Assembly (NCBI GenBank): GCA_019095985.1
Contig: CM032661.1
Location: 24,849,665-24,913,664, forward strand
Length of the DNA: 64,000 bases
Direction of reading: 5' to 3'
Source of the DNA: Streblospio benedicti
Lineage: Eukaryota > Annelida > Polychaeta > Spionida > Spionidae
Shown in pieces: positions 44,066-57,533 of this stretch; within the stretch, counting starts at the first letter, position 1; each line of letters opens with the position of its first letter. Made by a program: the position numbers and the translations under genes. Under the pieces are notes generated by a model that saw nothing but the letters and a program-made list of their open reading frames with translations, did no database searches and was not told the origin of the DNA.

Positions 44066-44231
44066 GACAGTACCACTGGTACTAGTCACGAACAAGGACT
44101 GAAAATTAGTTTTAAATAATATGTTTCTGGCCCTCAGGCTCAGTAAATATAACTCTATATTTACTGTGAGGGCCAGAAACATGTTATTTAAAACTAATCA
44201 TCAGTCCTTGACTAGTACCAGTGGACAGTAC
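44066..44231. repeat. Long foldback element, arms about 70 bases
   Basis: CACTGGTACTAGTCA, AAGGACTGA and TTTCTGGCCCTCA on the left are matched by their complements in reverse order on the right; even the loop (AGTAAATATA..TATATTTACT) pairs. The RNA would be one near-continuous hairpin. Confidence 0.8.
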
Positions 44232-45331
44232 CTAATGAACTTTTTATATATTACATAAGCTAGGATGCCACTCTGAAGTTGTATTATTGTTATATGAAAG
44301 TTGATTTAGGAGACATGGTGCCACATACTTCATTGGGTCATGCATTATTCATCTCAAATACCCATGAGAGTTCATAAAAACAATGCTCTACGTTTGATGC
44401 ACAGTATTTTGTTTAAGTGGGCCATTGTTATTATCAAGTAGTCGGCTTCGCGCACTTGTGAGCTAGCACGTGAGTCGAATAAGCAACTCATGGGAAGTCA
44501 TCTAGATGCAAATATACCTAATTATAGAGTTCGGCATGTCTGCGGACGCTGTAACTCTTTTCTACCTTTGTAGATGGATTGCTTTCTTACAAAAGGGCTT
44601 TCTGTCTTTTCAACTTTTTTGGTCGTTATCAGTTGATCGATAGAAATTGTTTCTTTATTGATCTACATTCTGTACAAGTATGATTTAATGTTTAAATTTA
44701 AAACATTTTGTATTCTATTTAGGTATGGGTCTAACTCTGAAGAGAACGAAATATATCAAATGTAAACATTAACTGATTTGAAAAGATTTTATAAATAAAA
44801 AACAAATTGAAATAAATAAATGAATAAGATGAAACCACATGTGCTCACAACTTGAACTACAGACTTTTGTATAATTCAATGTTTGTTCAGCTATTATAAA
44901 TTATTGTTGATTTTAACACTCGAATTAGTATTTATGAATGGGCTACAATGGCGATATAAAACATAGCAATAGCATATCTCACCGTCCAGATATGGGCGTG
45001 AGTGGTAAAATGGGCGGGTCTATAGTAGAAATTCGTCAATCAAATCATTCTTCCATTGACACATTTCTACTTTATCTCACACTCGTCGTTATCTACAGAC
45101 ATAATTTATAACTCATAACGAACCCAAACACATATGATAGCCCTTAATTGTCATACAAAGTAAAGACATGTCCCAAACTGAATGTCATAAGTATACAGAC
45201 TGCGTCACTATTTTAATTGTCAATTATCATCAGGTAAATTTGCAACCACAGAGGGGTTTATATAACCTTCCTGGTAAAAAAACGACCCATCTGTACCGCT
45301 TGGGGTTGAATGTCGCCACTCCATTATCTGT

Positions 45332-45391
45332 GCACTCGTGGATAATGCAAGGCCATGCGTCGTCCGCCCGTGCATTATACACGAGTGCACG
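45332..45391. repeat. Hairpin with GTGCACTCGTG arms
   Basis: GTGCACTCGTGGATAATGCA pairs with TGCATTATACACGAGTGCAC around a 20-base loop. It explains the overlapping open frames seen here on both strands. Confidence 0.7.
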
Positions 45392-45575
45392 GGTAATAAT
45401 AGCATCTTTGCCCAAGCACCTGCCCCGTACCATGCATGTGATGGTTTTCAGGGTCCTCATCTTTGGGTGGCCTATACGGGAAAGACTTCCTGCGATACTC
45501 TGCATGCTAAATGTGCTTCAGTTTATAGCATTGCTGCTCTCTATTTATGTACATAAATGCAACAAAACCTATTTA

Positions 45576-45754
45576 CAGTAGAGCCTCTCTATTAGGACCA
45601 CATTTGGGCACAGTGTGAGATGGTCTCAGTAGAGACGTGGTATCTATTCAGAGGTTCATTTTGGTAGCTTTATGAAGGTTTGGGGCCGTGAAAAGTGGTC
45701 TCATTATAGAGGTGGTCTAAATAGAGAGATAGTCTTAACTTAAAGGTCGTACTG
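45576..45754. mobile_element. 179-bp CAGTAGAACC MITE, copy with TA target sites
   Basis: Same family and length as 464-642, same orientation; TA on both sides (45574-45575, 45755-45756). Shares TGAAGGTTTGGGGCCGTGAA. Confidence 0.8.
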
Positions 45755-47223
45755 TACTTACGTGCCTGGTCCTGTTAAGAAAATGTCATTGGTTGATATG
45801 ACCTACAAATCGTCACTGAGCAGGAAGACAGGGGTTAGTATGTTTTGTGCATCATTATCCGTCGAACAATGGTCTCTTGTTTGATCGTATATTTGCCGCA
45901 GGTTGTCACATTTTGCTCCTAACAAGCGGCAGCAGGTGTTTTATTGGACTATAAATAAACACCATCGTGCACGTGGTGGGGATGCCCTGTTGCCCTAGAT
46001 TAGCCGCGGAAATCCATTACCCTTTCCGAGAGTAACAAAGTTCATTGGAGTCGGCTTTTGTCAAACGTGAATTGGAAAAAAAAAAACACCCACACACTTC
46101 GTGGGTTAGTTATTACAACACGTTTCACCGTTTTCATCGTTACCAGTATTTATTAGTATTTTATTATTAGCAATTACGTTTTTACGGTTGCCACGTGTAT
46201 ATACATAATTTAGAGCTGGCTAAATTTCGTCAGGGCCCATTACATTTTATATTTGTCGTGGTTATGGTACGTCATTAATTTTTCATGACGTTACTCTTTA
46301 TAACATTTTTCTCACAACGTTTTCATTTTCATTCGACTGAGAATTGATTATTGATAGAATTATTGGCTTATGTACGAGATATGTATATTTTACACATATC
46401 TTCGTGTAATATGTATATTGTAGGTGATATGGGCCTGGCCACTCAAATAAAAGGGGTGCTTAAATACCAGTTTTACTGTACAATACATACGCACACAATA
46501 GTCATTACTCTGATTGGCCTGTAATTATGTGTGTATGTAGCCATTATTATAGGACCGGTATTTGCACGTTTAAAAAGTAAATATTGCGTGTAAAAGTCTC
46601 TCTCTATGCTGGCCCCATGATCATGATGAATAGGCCGTTTTATAGCCCCCTTTAACTGTTGCTGTCTTGCGACTAGAAACCATCCCATCCCAGTAATAGC
46701 CTTATTTGAAACTCATCATGAATAGACTAAAACGTCTGCACATATTATTTTGTGCTAGAATTTGACAAGTAGCCTCTGTCCATCAGAGGTTCATGGCATA
46801 ATAATGACTTCTAGCCAACAAAATGCTGCTTTACGAGACTATAAACTGTCGCATCCTATAATGTGGTCAAAAATGGAGACGATTTTCGTGCGAAAATATT
46901 AGGATAAATCTGATTTACAGGTTCTTTAACACCACATTTGCTGGTGCAAAAAATACAGACTTGAAGTTCAGTGAACGTACGTTGAGTCTAAGTCCTCTCA
47001 AGCTGTAAGTTGGAATTATGTCTTGTTTGGGGTTTCTAGCGAGGTTTTTTAGACCCAAACTTTTCTTAATAAACGTTGGAAGCAGCCTGCCTATTACTGC
47101 TTATGGTCACTAATTTCACTTAGTTCCGACTCGTTTATTTTCTAACAAACAACCAAGACAATTTACTAGTAAACAGGGATCATTACAATTGTATGAATAA
47201 GTCTGTAATGTAAAGATCCTATC

Positions 47224-47430
47224 ATGACCTGTCCTGCCTCGTCCCATCCCATCCCATCCCATCCAGCCCCGTTAGGACCCATCCTATCCTGTCCCATCCT
47301 GTCCTGTACCATCCCGTCCCGTCCCGCCCTGTCCCATCCCATCATGTTCCATCCCATTCTGTCTCGTCGTGTCCCATCTCGTCATGCCTGGCCCTTTCCT
47401 GTCCTGAGATGTCCCGTCTTGTCCGCACCC
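47224..47430. repeat. Degenerate TCCCR pentamer repeat
   Basis: Irregular array of TCCCA, TCCCG and TCCTG units. The open frames on both strands come from the five-base periodicity. Confidence 0.85.
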
Positions 47431-49948
47431 TAAAACAAAATGGCATCTAATACTCAAAATAAATAATATGACACATTGTAAGCTTATTGGTGAGTGGATA
47501 TGCATTTCACTCGCCCTTCAGTCAACATATAACAATACCAGTGACAATACGACCAAATATCATGGCACACCTTTATTTGCACTCAGTATTCTAACCATGT
47601 TTTTGTACCTCTAATGCTGGTTTGATATGAATCTCCCCACTGCGCTTATTACCTAATTCTGGATAATTAGTACGCAGATAATTTCCCACCATAACGAGGA
47701 CATTTTTGCGTCTATTTATGGCAGTTTTATAGTGTTGTTGACGACAACTTAGCCTTCACGATCCGAATACATGAATCTTTGAGGGATATCTAGTCATGAT
47801 TTTATACATATTATTCACTGCTGTAGGTGGTTTCTATTGCTCCATTTCATTCTACAATAATGCATTTTTATCTTCATTTCAAAAGCATTATAGTTAATGT
47901 TCAGTAATAGTGCAAGCTAATGTGCAGCAATCACGAAAGCGTAAACACAATTACTTACAGGCTGTCCGTGTCGATTATAGCGATTAATGTATGATATATG
48001 ACAACAAAAGGTGAACATTTTTACCAGGCAGATGATTCATGCAATAGGAGGGGAATTTACAAGGAAGGCCAATTCTTATTGTGTTGTAATGACTATAGGA
48101 TGAATGATGGCCAATCTACTTCAGGTCTGAATACTTTAAATACTTAAGTTTAAGTTTTTTCTTCTGATTTGACATTAACTGGTCAAAAAACTAATCCATA
48201 TGCTTAAGATTTCTTAATCTTAAGATTTGTATTGCATCAATCAAGTTAAGTATAAATAGAACTTTAAAACTAACAGAACTTTAATAGATCACACTAAACA
48301 TGAACATGCGCCAATAATACCGTGCAGGCGGCCGGTTTAATATAAAATCAATGTTGTTTTATGTGTTTAAGTTGATAATTGATATGTATTAGTTATTATA
48401 CTAAACTCCATAACACAAATAAAACCCACTTTGAGAAAGCTGGGAAAACCCCTTGTTTTTATGAGTCATTACTGAGAAACCACAGCTTGGAAAGCGTTTG
48501 AAGGGACGCTCCTTGGAAAATTGAAGTAGCCAGAGTAGATAATTTGCGTAAAGCCCAGCATTGAGAGAGGTGGTTAAACACACACTCACTATACAATTCA
48601 TGCACACACCGGTCCCACAAAAACACGGTAAATCTGTATGAATACATTTAATTTGTATACATAGCGAAAATTAAATCTAATCACTCCTTTCGATTCTGGG
48701 CTATAGTCTACTACATGTATAAGATTTTCTTTGACAGGCAGTCAGGACATGTTATGTTAGACCTACCAATGCTATAAAATTAATGTGGAGTTATATAAGT
48801 GCAATCGCGAATCTACAGGATGGGTCCCGGGGAGCAGGGTTATGGCTATTCCAAAATTGTTCTGCGTGTGTGTGTGTGGGGGGGGGGGGGGGGGCAGGGA
48901 GGAGCACTTCATTTGACAGCCGCCCCCAACTGAAACGTACCTCTGATGTAAGTTATGAAAAATCCTGCCTCTGAGCAAACATGGGCGAATCCGTTAGTCT
49001 TGCATAGTTGCTGTATTTTGTTTAAAATGTAAACCATAATCTCAATAAAACCTATGCAGAACGCCAATATGCTTAACATTTGTGCAAACCATTCCTCACC
49101 AGTGCTTGTGCCTTATAGATATTAAGATTTATATTGCATTTGCGTATTGATGGTAAATACAACATATACATTATGTCAATACATGTGCAAACAATGTCAT
49201 TGTAATTTTAAGTGATTCAAGAGCATATATCGCAATCACACGTATTTACATGGAATATTATAAGTGTGACACTTAATTGTATTGTGGATTGTTAAAACAT
49301 TGGACTAATTGCCAATTATTAGTTTTCACGGGTAGTCTTTTAATTGTTTCTCAATAAAGGGTATTATGCATTTACGATTTTAGAATGAAATTTATGTACG
49401 CATGAGTATGTACAAGTAAATTTCCAATTACAGTAATGTTAGTGGGGCCTAGTGTTTCCGGGAATGCATGGGAAAAGTTTTCATTTTAAGATTTGGGCAC
49501 ACGTAAGTAAACATTCAAGCATGCAGCACGTTCATGGATTATCATTATTTATGGAGTTAGCCAGCATGTTATCACACATGCCACAAATATGGAGAGCCAA
49601 ACACTGTGTTAAAGCATGTATGCCAATTCATATATACTACACATAAAGATAATCAGACACTGATAAGCCTTGGATATAATTGTGCGATCTGGGAGAATAC
49701 TTGTTATGAATCTAGTGAGGTTTATTGTGATTTGATTAAACTATGCCATCCTTAAAACGGGTATGTATGACTTTTAAAGGTAAAATCACACTTGTCACAT
49801 GTTTAAACTAACTAACATCAAACGCCAAACATGAATGGAATGCAGCCTAGTACTATTAAAGACATTGTCACCTACTATTATTGTTTGTCAACTAAATAAT
49901 AGGCCTATATACCCACGAACACTGACTTGTTAAAGTGAAGTGGGTATA

Positions 49949-50126
49949 CAGTAAAACCTCCAATTAAGACCACCTCTTTATTGAGACCACCTCTACAATA
50001 AGAACACTTTTTACGGTCCCAAACCTTCACAACGCTACCAGAATGAACCTCTGTATAAAGACCAACTCCTTATTAAGACCACTTAAAACTGATCCCAAAG
50101 GTGGTCCTAATAGAGAGGTTCTACTA
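49949..50126. mobile_element. CAGTAGAACC MITE, inverted copy
   Basis: Same family in the opposite orientation (TTTTTACGGTCCCAAACCTT inside); begins CAGTAAAACCTC after TA and ends GAGAGGTTCTACT. Confidence 0.75.
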
Positions 50127-50547
50127 GATACGTTTAAAGAAACTTTGAAACTGAGAAAATATATATTTGATGGGGACACAGCAAACACGTCGTTCACACG
50201 GATCTAACATTCCAACTAAAGTATAATGCCCAGTTTCTAAAAACGAAAGATCTTTCCATTTCCAGCGTTTCGGTATCACTCCTTAGTTATAAAACCTCGC
50301 ATCTTTAGAATACGCAAACACACGTTTTTACCCCATCAGCAATAAAATAACAACAATACATCAAAAGGTAAATTTTACAATACAAAATCTACAACTTCTT
50401 CCCACGATTACAAAAGTAATATATTCTATGGAATGTTTGCTTGCAAGCCAATAAACTAGCCAAATCATATGTAATTGATATAATCCATGTTACGCCTGAT
50501 CACAAACGTGTTAGAACCTCGAGGTAACGCGACTCTTCCATTAGCAG

Positions 50548-51985
50548 AGTTTACGGATGTGCCCCAGGTCCAACAACACGGGGATGGAGTGCCACGGGAA
50601 CGAGGGAGACTGCCCGGAGAAGTGAGTCACATCTTTTTTACAATTGCAGAGAATATCTAATTCGTTGGTTCATTGGGTTCATAGGTAGATCTAGGGGACG
50701 GGTATAGGGGTGGAGATGGGGTGGGGGCGCACCCACTTTCCCTCCAAAATACCTTATTTGCATTGGGGTTTTGGCATGTTCGCTATCGATCGCACGTACG
50801 AAACCCATGGGATTCCTTAAGTGCTCCCGCTCCCTATTCTGCTGCTGATCACGAGCAAATGCATAACAGAGGGAAGAAGCCAGCTGAGACTCATGAGTGG
50901 CCATTCTTTCTTTTCTCCTTGTGCCCGTGCTGCTGATGACCAATCAGCGTGGGTATGTGAGAAATGATCAATTGATCGACAAGTGTGCCCAATGACCTTG
51001 TTATGGCAACTAATGTGTTCAGCAGGGTCAAGTCAGCGTTAAAGATAAATTTAAAAAAAAGTTCTTACGTTTGAAAATCGTTTTGTGACTAAGTGCACTA
51101 TGCCTCGTATATCATTGTTCTCGTTTTGTGACTATGATGAATAGTGAATAGAAGTTAGATAACCATTGTTGTCTTTATCTTTACATCTGCAAAGTATTAC
51201 TCTATAACACAACACTGAAGAGGTAAACAGCTAGCGGGAAGTAATTACGATAATTATTGGCATTCCCCTGTCATTTGCATCACATATAATTTCATCATTC
51301 ATAAACTAGGACAGTATGCGGGGTGTGATGAACAAAACATCAAGCTGGTAGTCCGCTGTTATTGGCTAATGCTTAAGGTTATATGTACATGCGCATTGCA
51401 TTCATGTGTAAGCTCATTATCTGAACACGTGACCTTGTTAACATTAGCCGTGTAAAATATACATACATTTGTATATAACTGTTTCAATGCTTCGTGTGAC
51501 CTTTTAGTACTCGTCCTTCCCACTTGACATAGTTTTTACCTTGGTTTCCCATTCCCACACTGATAACACTCGGTAAGATCTTTCTAGATCAGTTACGTGT
51601 TCATTTAATTGGTCTTGCAGACTCACACTTCGTACATTCACTTATCCATCGATAGGTCTCATGTATTATAAATGTTATGTGCCTGACCGTTTCAAGCCAC
51701 CATACAGACTTGTTAATCACGCCCTGCTGTCTCACAATAGCAGCTTGAGTTCACTACATCATAGAGACTGGACGACAACGAAGTGACTGAATGGGAAAGG
51801 ACACTGTATGGATCACCCCCATAGCATGAGGCTGAAATGTAAATATTGGATGTCAAACATGATATAGGATTCTTGAGAAAAACTTAAACTCGTTAAACCG
51901 GCTTCCAATTGTATTGTTTGTATGTGTCCCCTGCTGTACGTTGGTCTTAACACCTAAAAGTGTATGTATGTGCGTACGTGCTGGC

Positions 51986-52080
<95 letters not shown>

Positions 52081-55000
52081 GGTTATAGACAATATTTACC
52101 ATGCAAAACAATAGCGTTTGTACATTAAATATTGCATATACCCCCCCACCTACCCACCCCCATGATGTCAGGGCACATGCTTTAGTCCAGCTCCGCTGCG
52201 CTTTACCTGCAGGATGTGGTGCGACATGGACAGGAGGCTGTGTGAGCCATGCGGCAAGTACGAAGGCTACTGCGGCAACAACAGTCCAAGCTGCGGCCGC
52301 TACTCGGGGTTCTGCTTCTCTTCCAACAACTTCCTCAGTAAGTCATTGCATGTGCACACTCACCTTGAATCAGAGGTGTTCAAATGTTACTAGCGCGTGT
52401 GTGTGTCGGGGGTGGGGGTGGGCTTTATTGTTATTTTTAAATATATATAGTGTGTGGGGTGGGGGTGCTGTTGTAATTTTCATTGATGTGGTTTATAATG
52501 TAGGTCTATTTGTTAAGTTTGAATCTAAATGATATAATGTACTGTTTCAACAAATTGAATACAGTTTTGCTTCATAGTATCATAATAATAGAATACATTA
52601 ACACACAGACGTGGCATTTGATTTACATGTGCCATTTAAACAAATCAATACTGGTAATCCGAGAAAGAATTCAGTTAAATCCTTTTAGTTTTATGCTCCA
52701 CCAACCAGTGTGTATGTTTCCAGCCTGTGACCCTCTTCATCTCCGCCACCCAGAAGCGCGCCTGACCTGCACTTACGGCCACATCCTGGGGTCGACCTGC
52801 TGTCTGGGCTGTTCAAATGCCCCCGGCCCCGAAGTGATGCTCGACTGCTACCAAGACCGCTCTGGCCAGGTCTGCTGGAGGACAGACGCAGCCTGGCCGG
52901 AGGAGATTGGTACGTACCGAAAGAGTACTGGTAATGTATGCTTGAGAAGAAGAAGGTTATTGAGTGCAGCAGGAGTTGCATGCATAGATGTATATCTAAA
53001 TGTCCAGATTGGCAGAGACAGCTTTGGAGTAACATTCACAAGTTTGGTGTTAATTAACACATTATGAATGGCCCGGTTGAATACTTTGCTCAAGTTTGAT
53101 CTAGGTTGACTGCTGCACGTTTTGAGTGTCACGGTTAAAACTATTTGCACCCAATGAGCTAGGGCAAATAATATTGAACTTTTTAATTACATTCATGAGA
53201 TGTATATACATGTGTGTAAAATGAAAACTGGACAAAGATTAGTGGCCCTTATTCAGATTCTCGCTATGAACCGACAGCTCGTTTCGTGTAACATCTTTGA
53301 TACCATCATGCGTTTGACATTTCGCCCGAATGAAAATGTGTCAGAATATCTTCTAGCCTGTCAGATATTCTGTATGAGCGGTCAAATTTGCTATTCGTAT
53401 TTCATATCCCAGCTCATCTTACGAGACAATCTTCGTTGAAATCGCAATCTTTTGAGCTCACACATGTATTAACCCTCACCAGTACGTAAACAAAAAAAAC
53501 AACAAAAAAAAAACAAACCCTAATGGATAAACTAGGGGTCCATTTGGACCCCAATAATTTCATGTCATTCTATTTTCAATTCATGATCTATCTGTGATAC
53601 AAATATACATTAATATGCCCCAGAAAGTAATAACAAAGACAGAGGGATGTTTTTATTGTATAAATATGTTGATGGGTCAAATTATTGAACAGCACTGTTT
53701 TCTGTACTACGCTGATGTAAGGTCCACGAGTAACCCAGTAAAACTGTTTGCATATCGGTACTCATATTTGTGCTGACCCCAATAAAATAGTTTTTATGTG
53801 CATTATAATATTTAATCAAATCAAATAATCTTCAGTCTTGATAATGGCAAGATAAGGTGGCACCAACTTAAATGGAAAGGAAAAAAAATCAAGTGGACAC
53901 AAAATATACACCTAAAAAGTAAACCTCTGGGGTCCAAACAAACCCTTGTACTGATAAGGGTTAAATATTATAAACATTGTAAATGGACAATTTGAATTGC
54001 TGAAAATGAAGATATATTGGAAAGCGCGAAATACAAATACTACAGGCGTCATCACATAATTTGGAAAAGGACATACAACTTTACTTCATTGTAGAGCATT
54101 TTGTTAGGGATTATTTAAATTTTAAGTTAGAGGAATAAACCGTGTTGTTTTTCTGAAGTCTACAATGTTTTGAATTATTTTAGGACTGACGATTATTTTA
54201 GTTTATTTAGTATCACAGCTGTGACATAGTATGATGTGTGGTTTGTGTCTTCTGTGTCATGATGAATACACCTGCCCACTGTCATGAAACTATTCATTAT
54301 ACAGTAAACGTAGTGAAGTACACATAGTGACTCATATAAGGAGTATCTTCGTGAACATGAAACTTGAAAGATTCATGAATTTATTTTATAATAACGTTAA
54401 TACAAGCATCGAAGGGGAGGTTGGAAATCTGTTTCTAATCGCGAGTTGTCCTTATAGTGAGGTATCACCACGGTGGGGTTGAACTGTGTTTTATGTATTT
54501 CAGAACGGCCCAATAACCCTAACTGCGGCTACAGTTTACTACATCCGGCTCCTCTACCCACTTGCCCGAAAGTGAGCACATCACAGCCAGCGGAACTGCC
54601 ACCCACCACACCAGGGGACATTGGGCACGATATGCTGGGAAGTACCAAAGTACCGGGCGCTTCTGAACATGCACTCGCTCTAGGTAAGCCTATCATAGAA
54701 TATATACTATAGTAGTTGTTTCATCTTATGATGTGCATGTAAACTGTACGTTGCCATCTACGCAATTATCTGTCATTGTCTAAATTTGAAGGGTCCACAC
54801 GGGGGAGCGACAACCCCCTCTATGAATAAAGTGTGGGGGAAAAGCTGATAACAAAAGTCTCTCGCTTTTTTTGTTCATGAACATAAAAAAATAGAAATTT
54901 ATTTTGCCTGACTTGAGGTAAAAATTCAATTTTATCAAAGCAAAAAAAAAAAAAAAAAAAATGTTTTACTAGAAATTTTCCTGCCCCCCCCCCCATATCT

Positions 55001-56688
55001 AACGGTCCGTCCCTAAACAGAAATTGGTTGGATCCAATATATACTTGTGTAACAAAATGAACTATTCTCTCAAACATAAACGCTACCTACCTTAGAAAAG
55101 TGGATGGGTACATTATAAGCTACCCCAATGGTAATGTTGTACACGTTTTTTTCTACCATCACCAGAATCTTGGAGAAATGTATCTATTGGCAACCGATTT
55201 CTTGTAGGCTTTGCAGTCTCCGTTATTGTTGGTCTCTTGGCTTTGATGTTGGCGCTTCTGATTTTCATCTTAGTGAAGTATAGAAAAAAGATAAAAGAAA
55301 AGATAGGCTGTTTGCGCAATAAACAGGGACACGGAACTAATGCTACAGGTAACAGACATGTTTTGGACACCTCACAAGAACGTACTAATGAGCATTTTCT
55401 TTGAAGGGGCGTCACCCTTGAGTGGATTGCGTAGATCCAAAGTACAAGCATTGTTTGAGCAAAATCTTATCTTGTCATTTTAAGCCTATTTTTAGCATAC
55501 CAAGTCTAAAAATCTTCTGCCCATAGCAATATTGTCAGTTTGGCCCAGCCCAATCGCTTTTTAGTGACGCCCCTGTTTTATGATTACGGCAAATCTTTAC
55601 AAGCACGTGTACTCACATCTAACATATATGATCATATTGCATGTAAATGTACAGCCACATTAGTTAGATAAAGCAATCGTGAATAGAGGAAGCCCCTTGC
55701 CATTTTAAATTTTCTTCATCTTGATGTGTTTCTGGACTGAATGTAATGCAGACTTTATTGGAGATCTGGGATCTGCCACTGTTTTGTAACAAATGTCCAC
55801 GGGACAATTTGGTCGTATGACCTGTGATGACAATGCATGTGTATTGTGGAAATGATTGCAATGTTTTATTATTCAAGCTAGTTATATTTGGAATGTTGTT
55901 ACAGGTAGGAATCAAACGACCAATGCGGAAAATGGTGAAGAACAAAAAGGTAAGTATGACCGGTACTTTGGTTAGTGAAGTATAAAGATCTTACAATATT
56001 GTCAAAGAACAATTCATTCTACATAAACACACTAACATTAACTTGTTCAGATTACAGAAAAGTGTAGAACTAGGGCATAGAATAACGGTTCCAGGTAATT
56101 TCGGCCCCGGTTCCAGGTAATTTCGGCCCCCTATTAATTGGTTTGATTTGGATTGAATTATATATCTTTATCATTAATATTTTTTCAGAATCGGACAGTT
56201 TATTGCATGAAGAAAACCCCTCTTTAACAGATGACTCCGGTATAAGCAGCAATGATTCAACTACTGTGTCCCAACAGAACACAGAAGACCACAAAAACAC
56301 TCCAAAAGAACATGACTCTTCTAGAAGTGGTAGCAATAGAGTTTCGCATAACTCCTCAAAAACACCTTGTGAACATGAACATACATTATCAACAGATACA
56401 GAACTCAAAACTGCAATTGAGCCACCCACAGAGGATGATGTGACTCGGCTTAAAACCCCACTTAAAACCTCCACTCCACAAGAACACGCTATCGGCACTT
56501 TGCCCCAAGAACACGAGGATGATTCCATGAGCATTGAGAATATGAGTGAAGATGACGTGACAACATCAGTCGAGCCAATAGATGGTGGAACTAAAACAAT
56601 GATGAAGTGGCTTCGTCCCACTCCACGTGAAAATTATAATGACACTGTCTCATTGAACTTAACAACCAACGACACGTATCCCAGTTAG
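50548..56688 (+). CDS. Type I membrane protein: Cys-rich module, CCP-like domain, TM, long tail (5' incomplete)
   Basis: No known orthologue recognised. Exons read: 50548-50621, 52213-52337, 52724-52909, 54504-54683, 55166-55348, 55905-55949, 56189-56688; all junctions agree in phase, and every intron from the second on is phase 1, as in shuffled extracellular modules. 430 residues seen, signal peptide missing. Exons 1-2: nine cysteines in short loops (MECHGNEGDCPEKMWCDMD, RRLCEPCGKYEGYCGNNSPS). Exon 3: CCP/sushi-like (CDPLHLR, LTCTYGHILGSTC, GQVCW). Exon 4: Pro/Thr stalk. Exon 5: one membrane helix (VGFAVSVIVGLLALMLALLI) then basic KYRKKIKEK. Exons 6-7: about 180-residue Ser/Thr/Asp-rich tail with four PxEH motifs (PKEH, PCEH, PQEH, PQEH). 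No kinase, TIR or death domain. Likely a surface receptor or adhesion protein; ligand unknown. Confidence 0.75.
50686..50850. mobile_element. Decayed GATCC-type MITE, copy 3
   Basis: GTAGATCTAGGGG start, CCAAAATACCTTATTTGCA and CTATCGATCGCACG inside match the copies at 13876 and 21704. In an intron of the CCP membrane protein. Confidence 0.5.
51987..52078. repeat. GT microsatellite
   Basis: About 46 GT units in an intron of the CCP membrane protein. Confidence 0.95.
53473..53960. mobile_element. 488-bp piggyBac-like MITE at TTAA
   Basis: TTAA directly outside both ends (53469-53472, 53961-53964). Ends CCCTCACCAGTAC and GTACTGATAAGGG are inverted repeats, and GGGGTCCA..TTGGACCCC-type blocks recur further in. 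TTAA targets with CCC-starting ends are the piggyBac (or Kolobok) signature. No transposase. In the intron between exons 3 and 4 of the CCP gene. Confidence 0.75.
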
Positions 56689-57527
56689 CATGATGTTTGG
56701 TTTTTAAAATCATATCGCATGCAAAAGCTTTGCAGATTACTTGCTACCCTGCTGAGGCATTACGGGTGGGTTGAGGAAAAGTTGCAATGATACGTGGACT
56801 ACCCCGTCATAGGGTTGAGTGTCTTATTACGTCATTCTAGCAGCACAGGTGAAAGCAATATCGACTACTAGTGATGTACAGACTGGGATTCATAGAACGC
56901 TAATACGAAATGAAATGGGCCAATGTGGCACAGAGGCAAATCCATTGTGCACTCCATAGTGGGACCGCATGGCCAAATGAGCTACTAGAAGAGGCTTGTC
57001 AATTTTGTTTTTAATGAAGTGGAGTATAAAGAACAAAACAGACATTAGTGCTGCTGCCCTACCTCTTTACTGCCACAAACTCGAGGAGATCATGGGGAGT
57101 AGTGCGTGTCGTCCAGTGAGGCAAAAATGCGACCAATGTAAGTTTTAGGGAGTATGGAGACAGTTAAGGAAGTTTGACGCGCCAACCTTTCTCTACGGTC
57201 AATTAAACAGCTACCCAGGACCTTGTCAAAATGATGGAGTCATTGGACATATGAGTGATCGGAGCCCCACAAAACTATTTAGGTCATGGACCTCGAAGTA
57301 CATTTTGCTATGGTGCTTCAAAGTGATGATTGGCCAAAACTAACAATGAGCATTATATCATGAATAATTATATGGTGCTGTTTATAAATACATTATCTCG
57401 ACTGTTGATCACTGCCTGGCTTTTTATAATTGTTTATTGCATTGAGCATACTGTCAACTAATAACCTTAGTAAATATCCTTTTCATTCTTTTACATGAAT
57501 AACCACACAACATTATTTGAACAGCAC

Positions 57528-57533
57528 AATAAA
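57528..57533 (+). promoter_or_regulatory. Candidate poly(A) signal of the CCP gene
   Basis: AATAAA about 840 bases after the stop; nothing closer looks better. Confidence 0.35.

Larger units (their letters stand above)
41497..50547. other. Intergenic spacer, no gene recognised
   Basis: Nine kb with only short frames lacking domains. Holds foldbacks at 41826, 44066 and 45332, two CAGTAGAACC MITEs (45576, 49949), a degenerate TCCCR repeat (47224-47430) and a G-run (48871-48893). The missing 5' exon(s) of the CCP membrane protein may lie here or beyond; I could not find a signal-peptide exon with a fitting donor. Confidence 0.55.

Noticed and set aside
45168-45581. 137-aa frame and its antisense partners
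   Set aside because: Overlaps a strong hairpin, open on both strands, no domain, no splice context.
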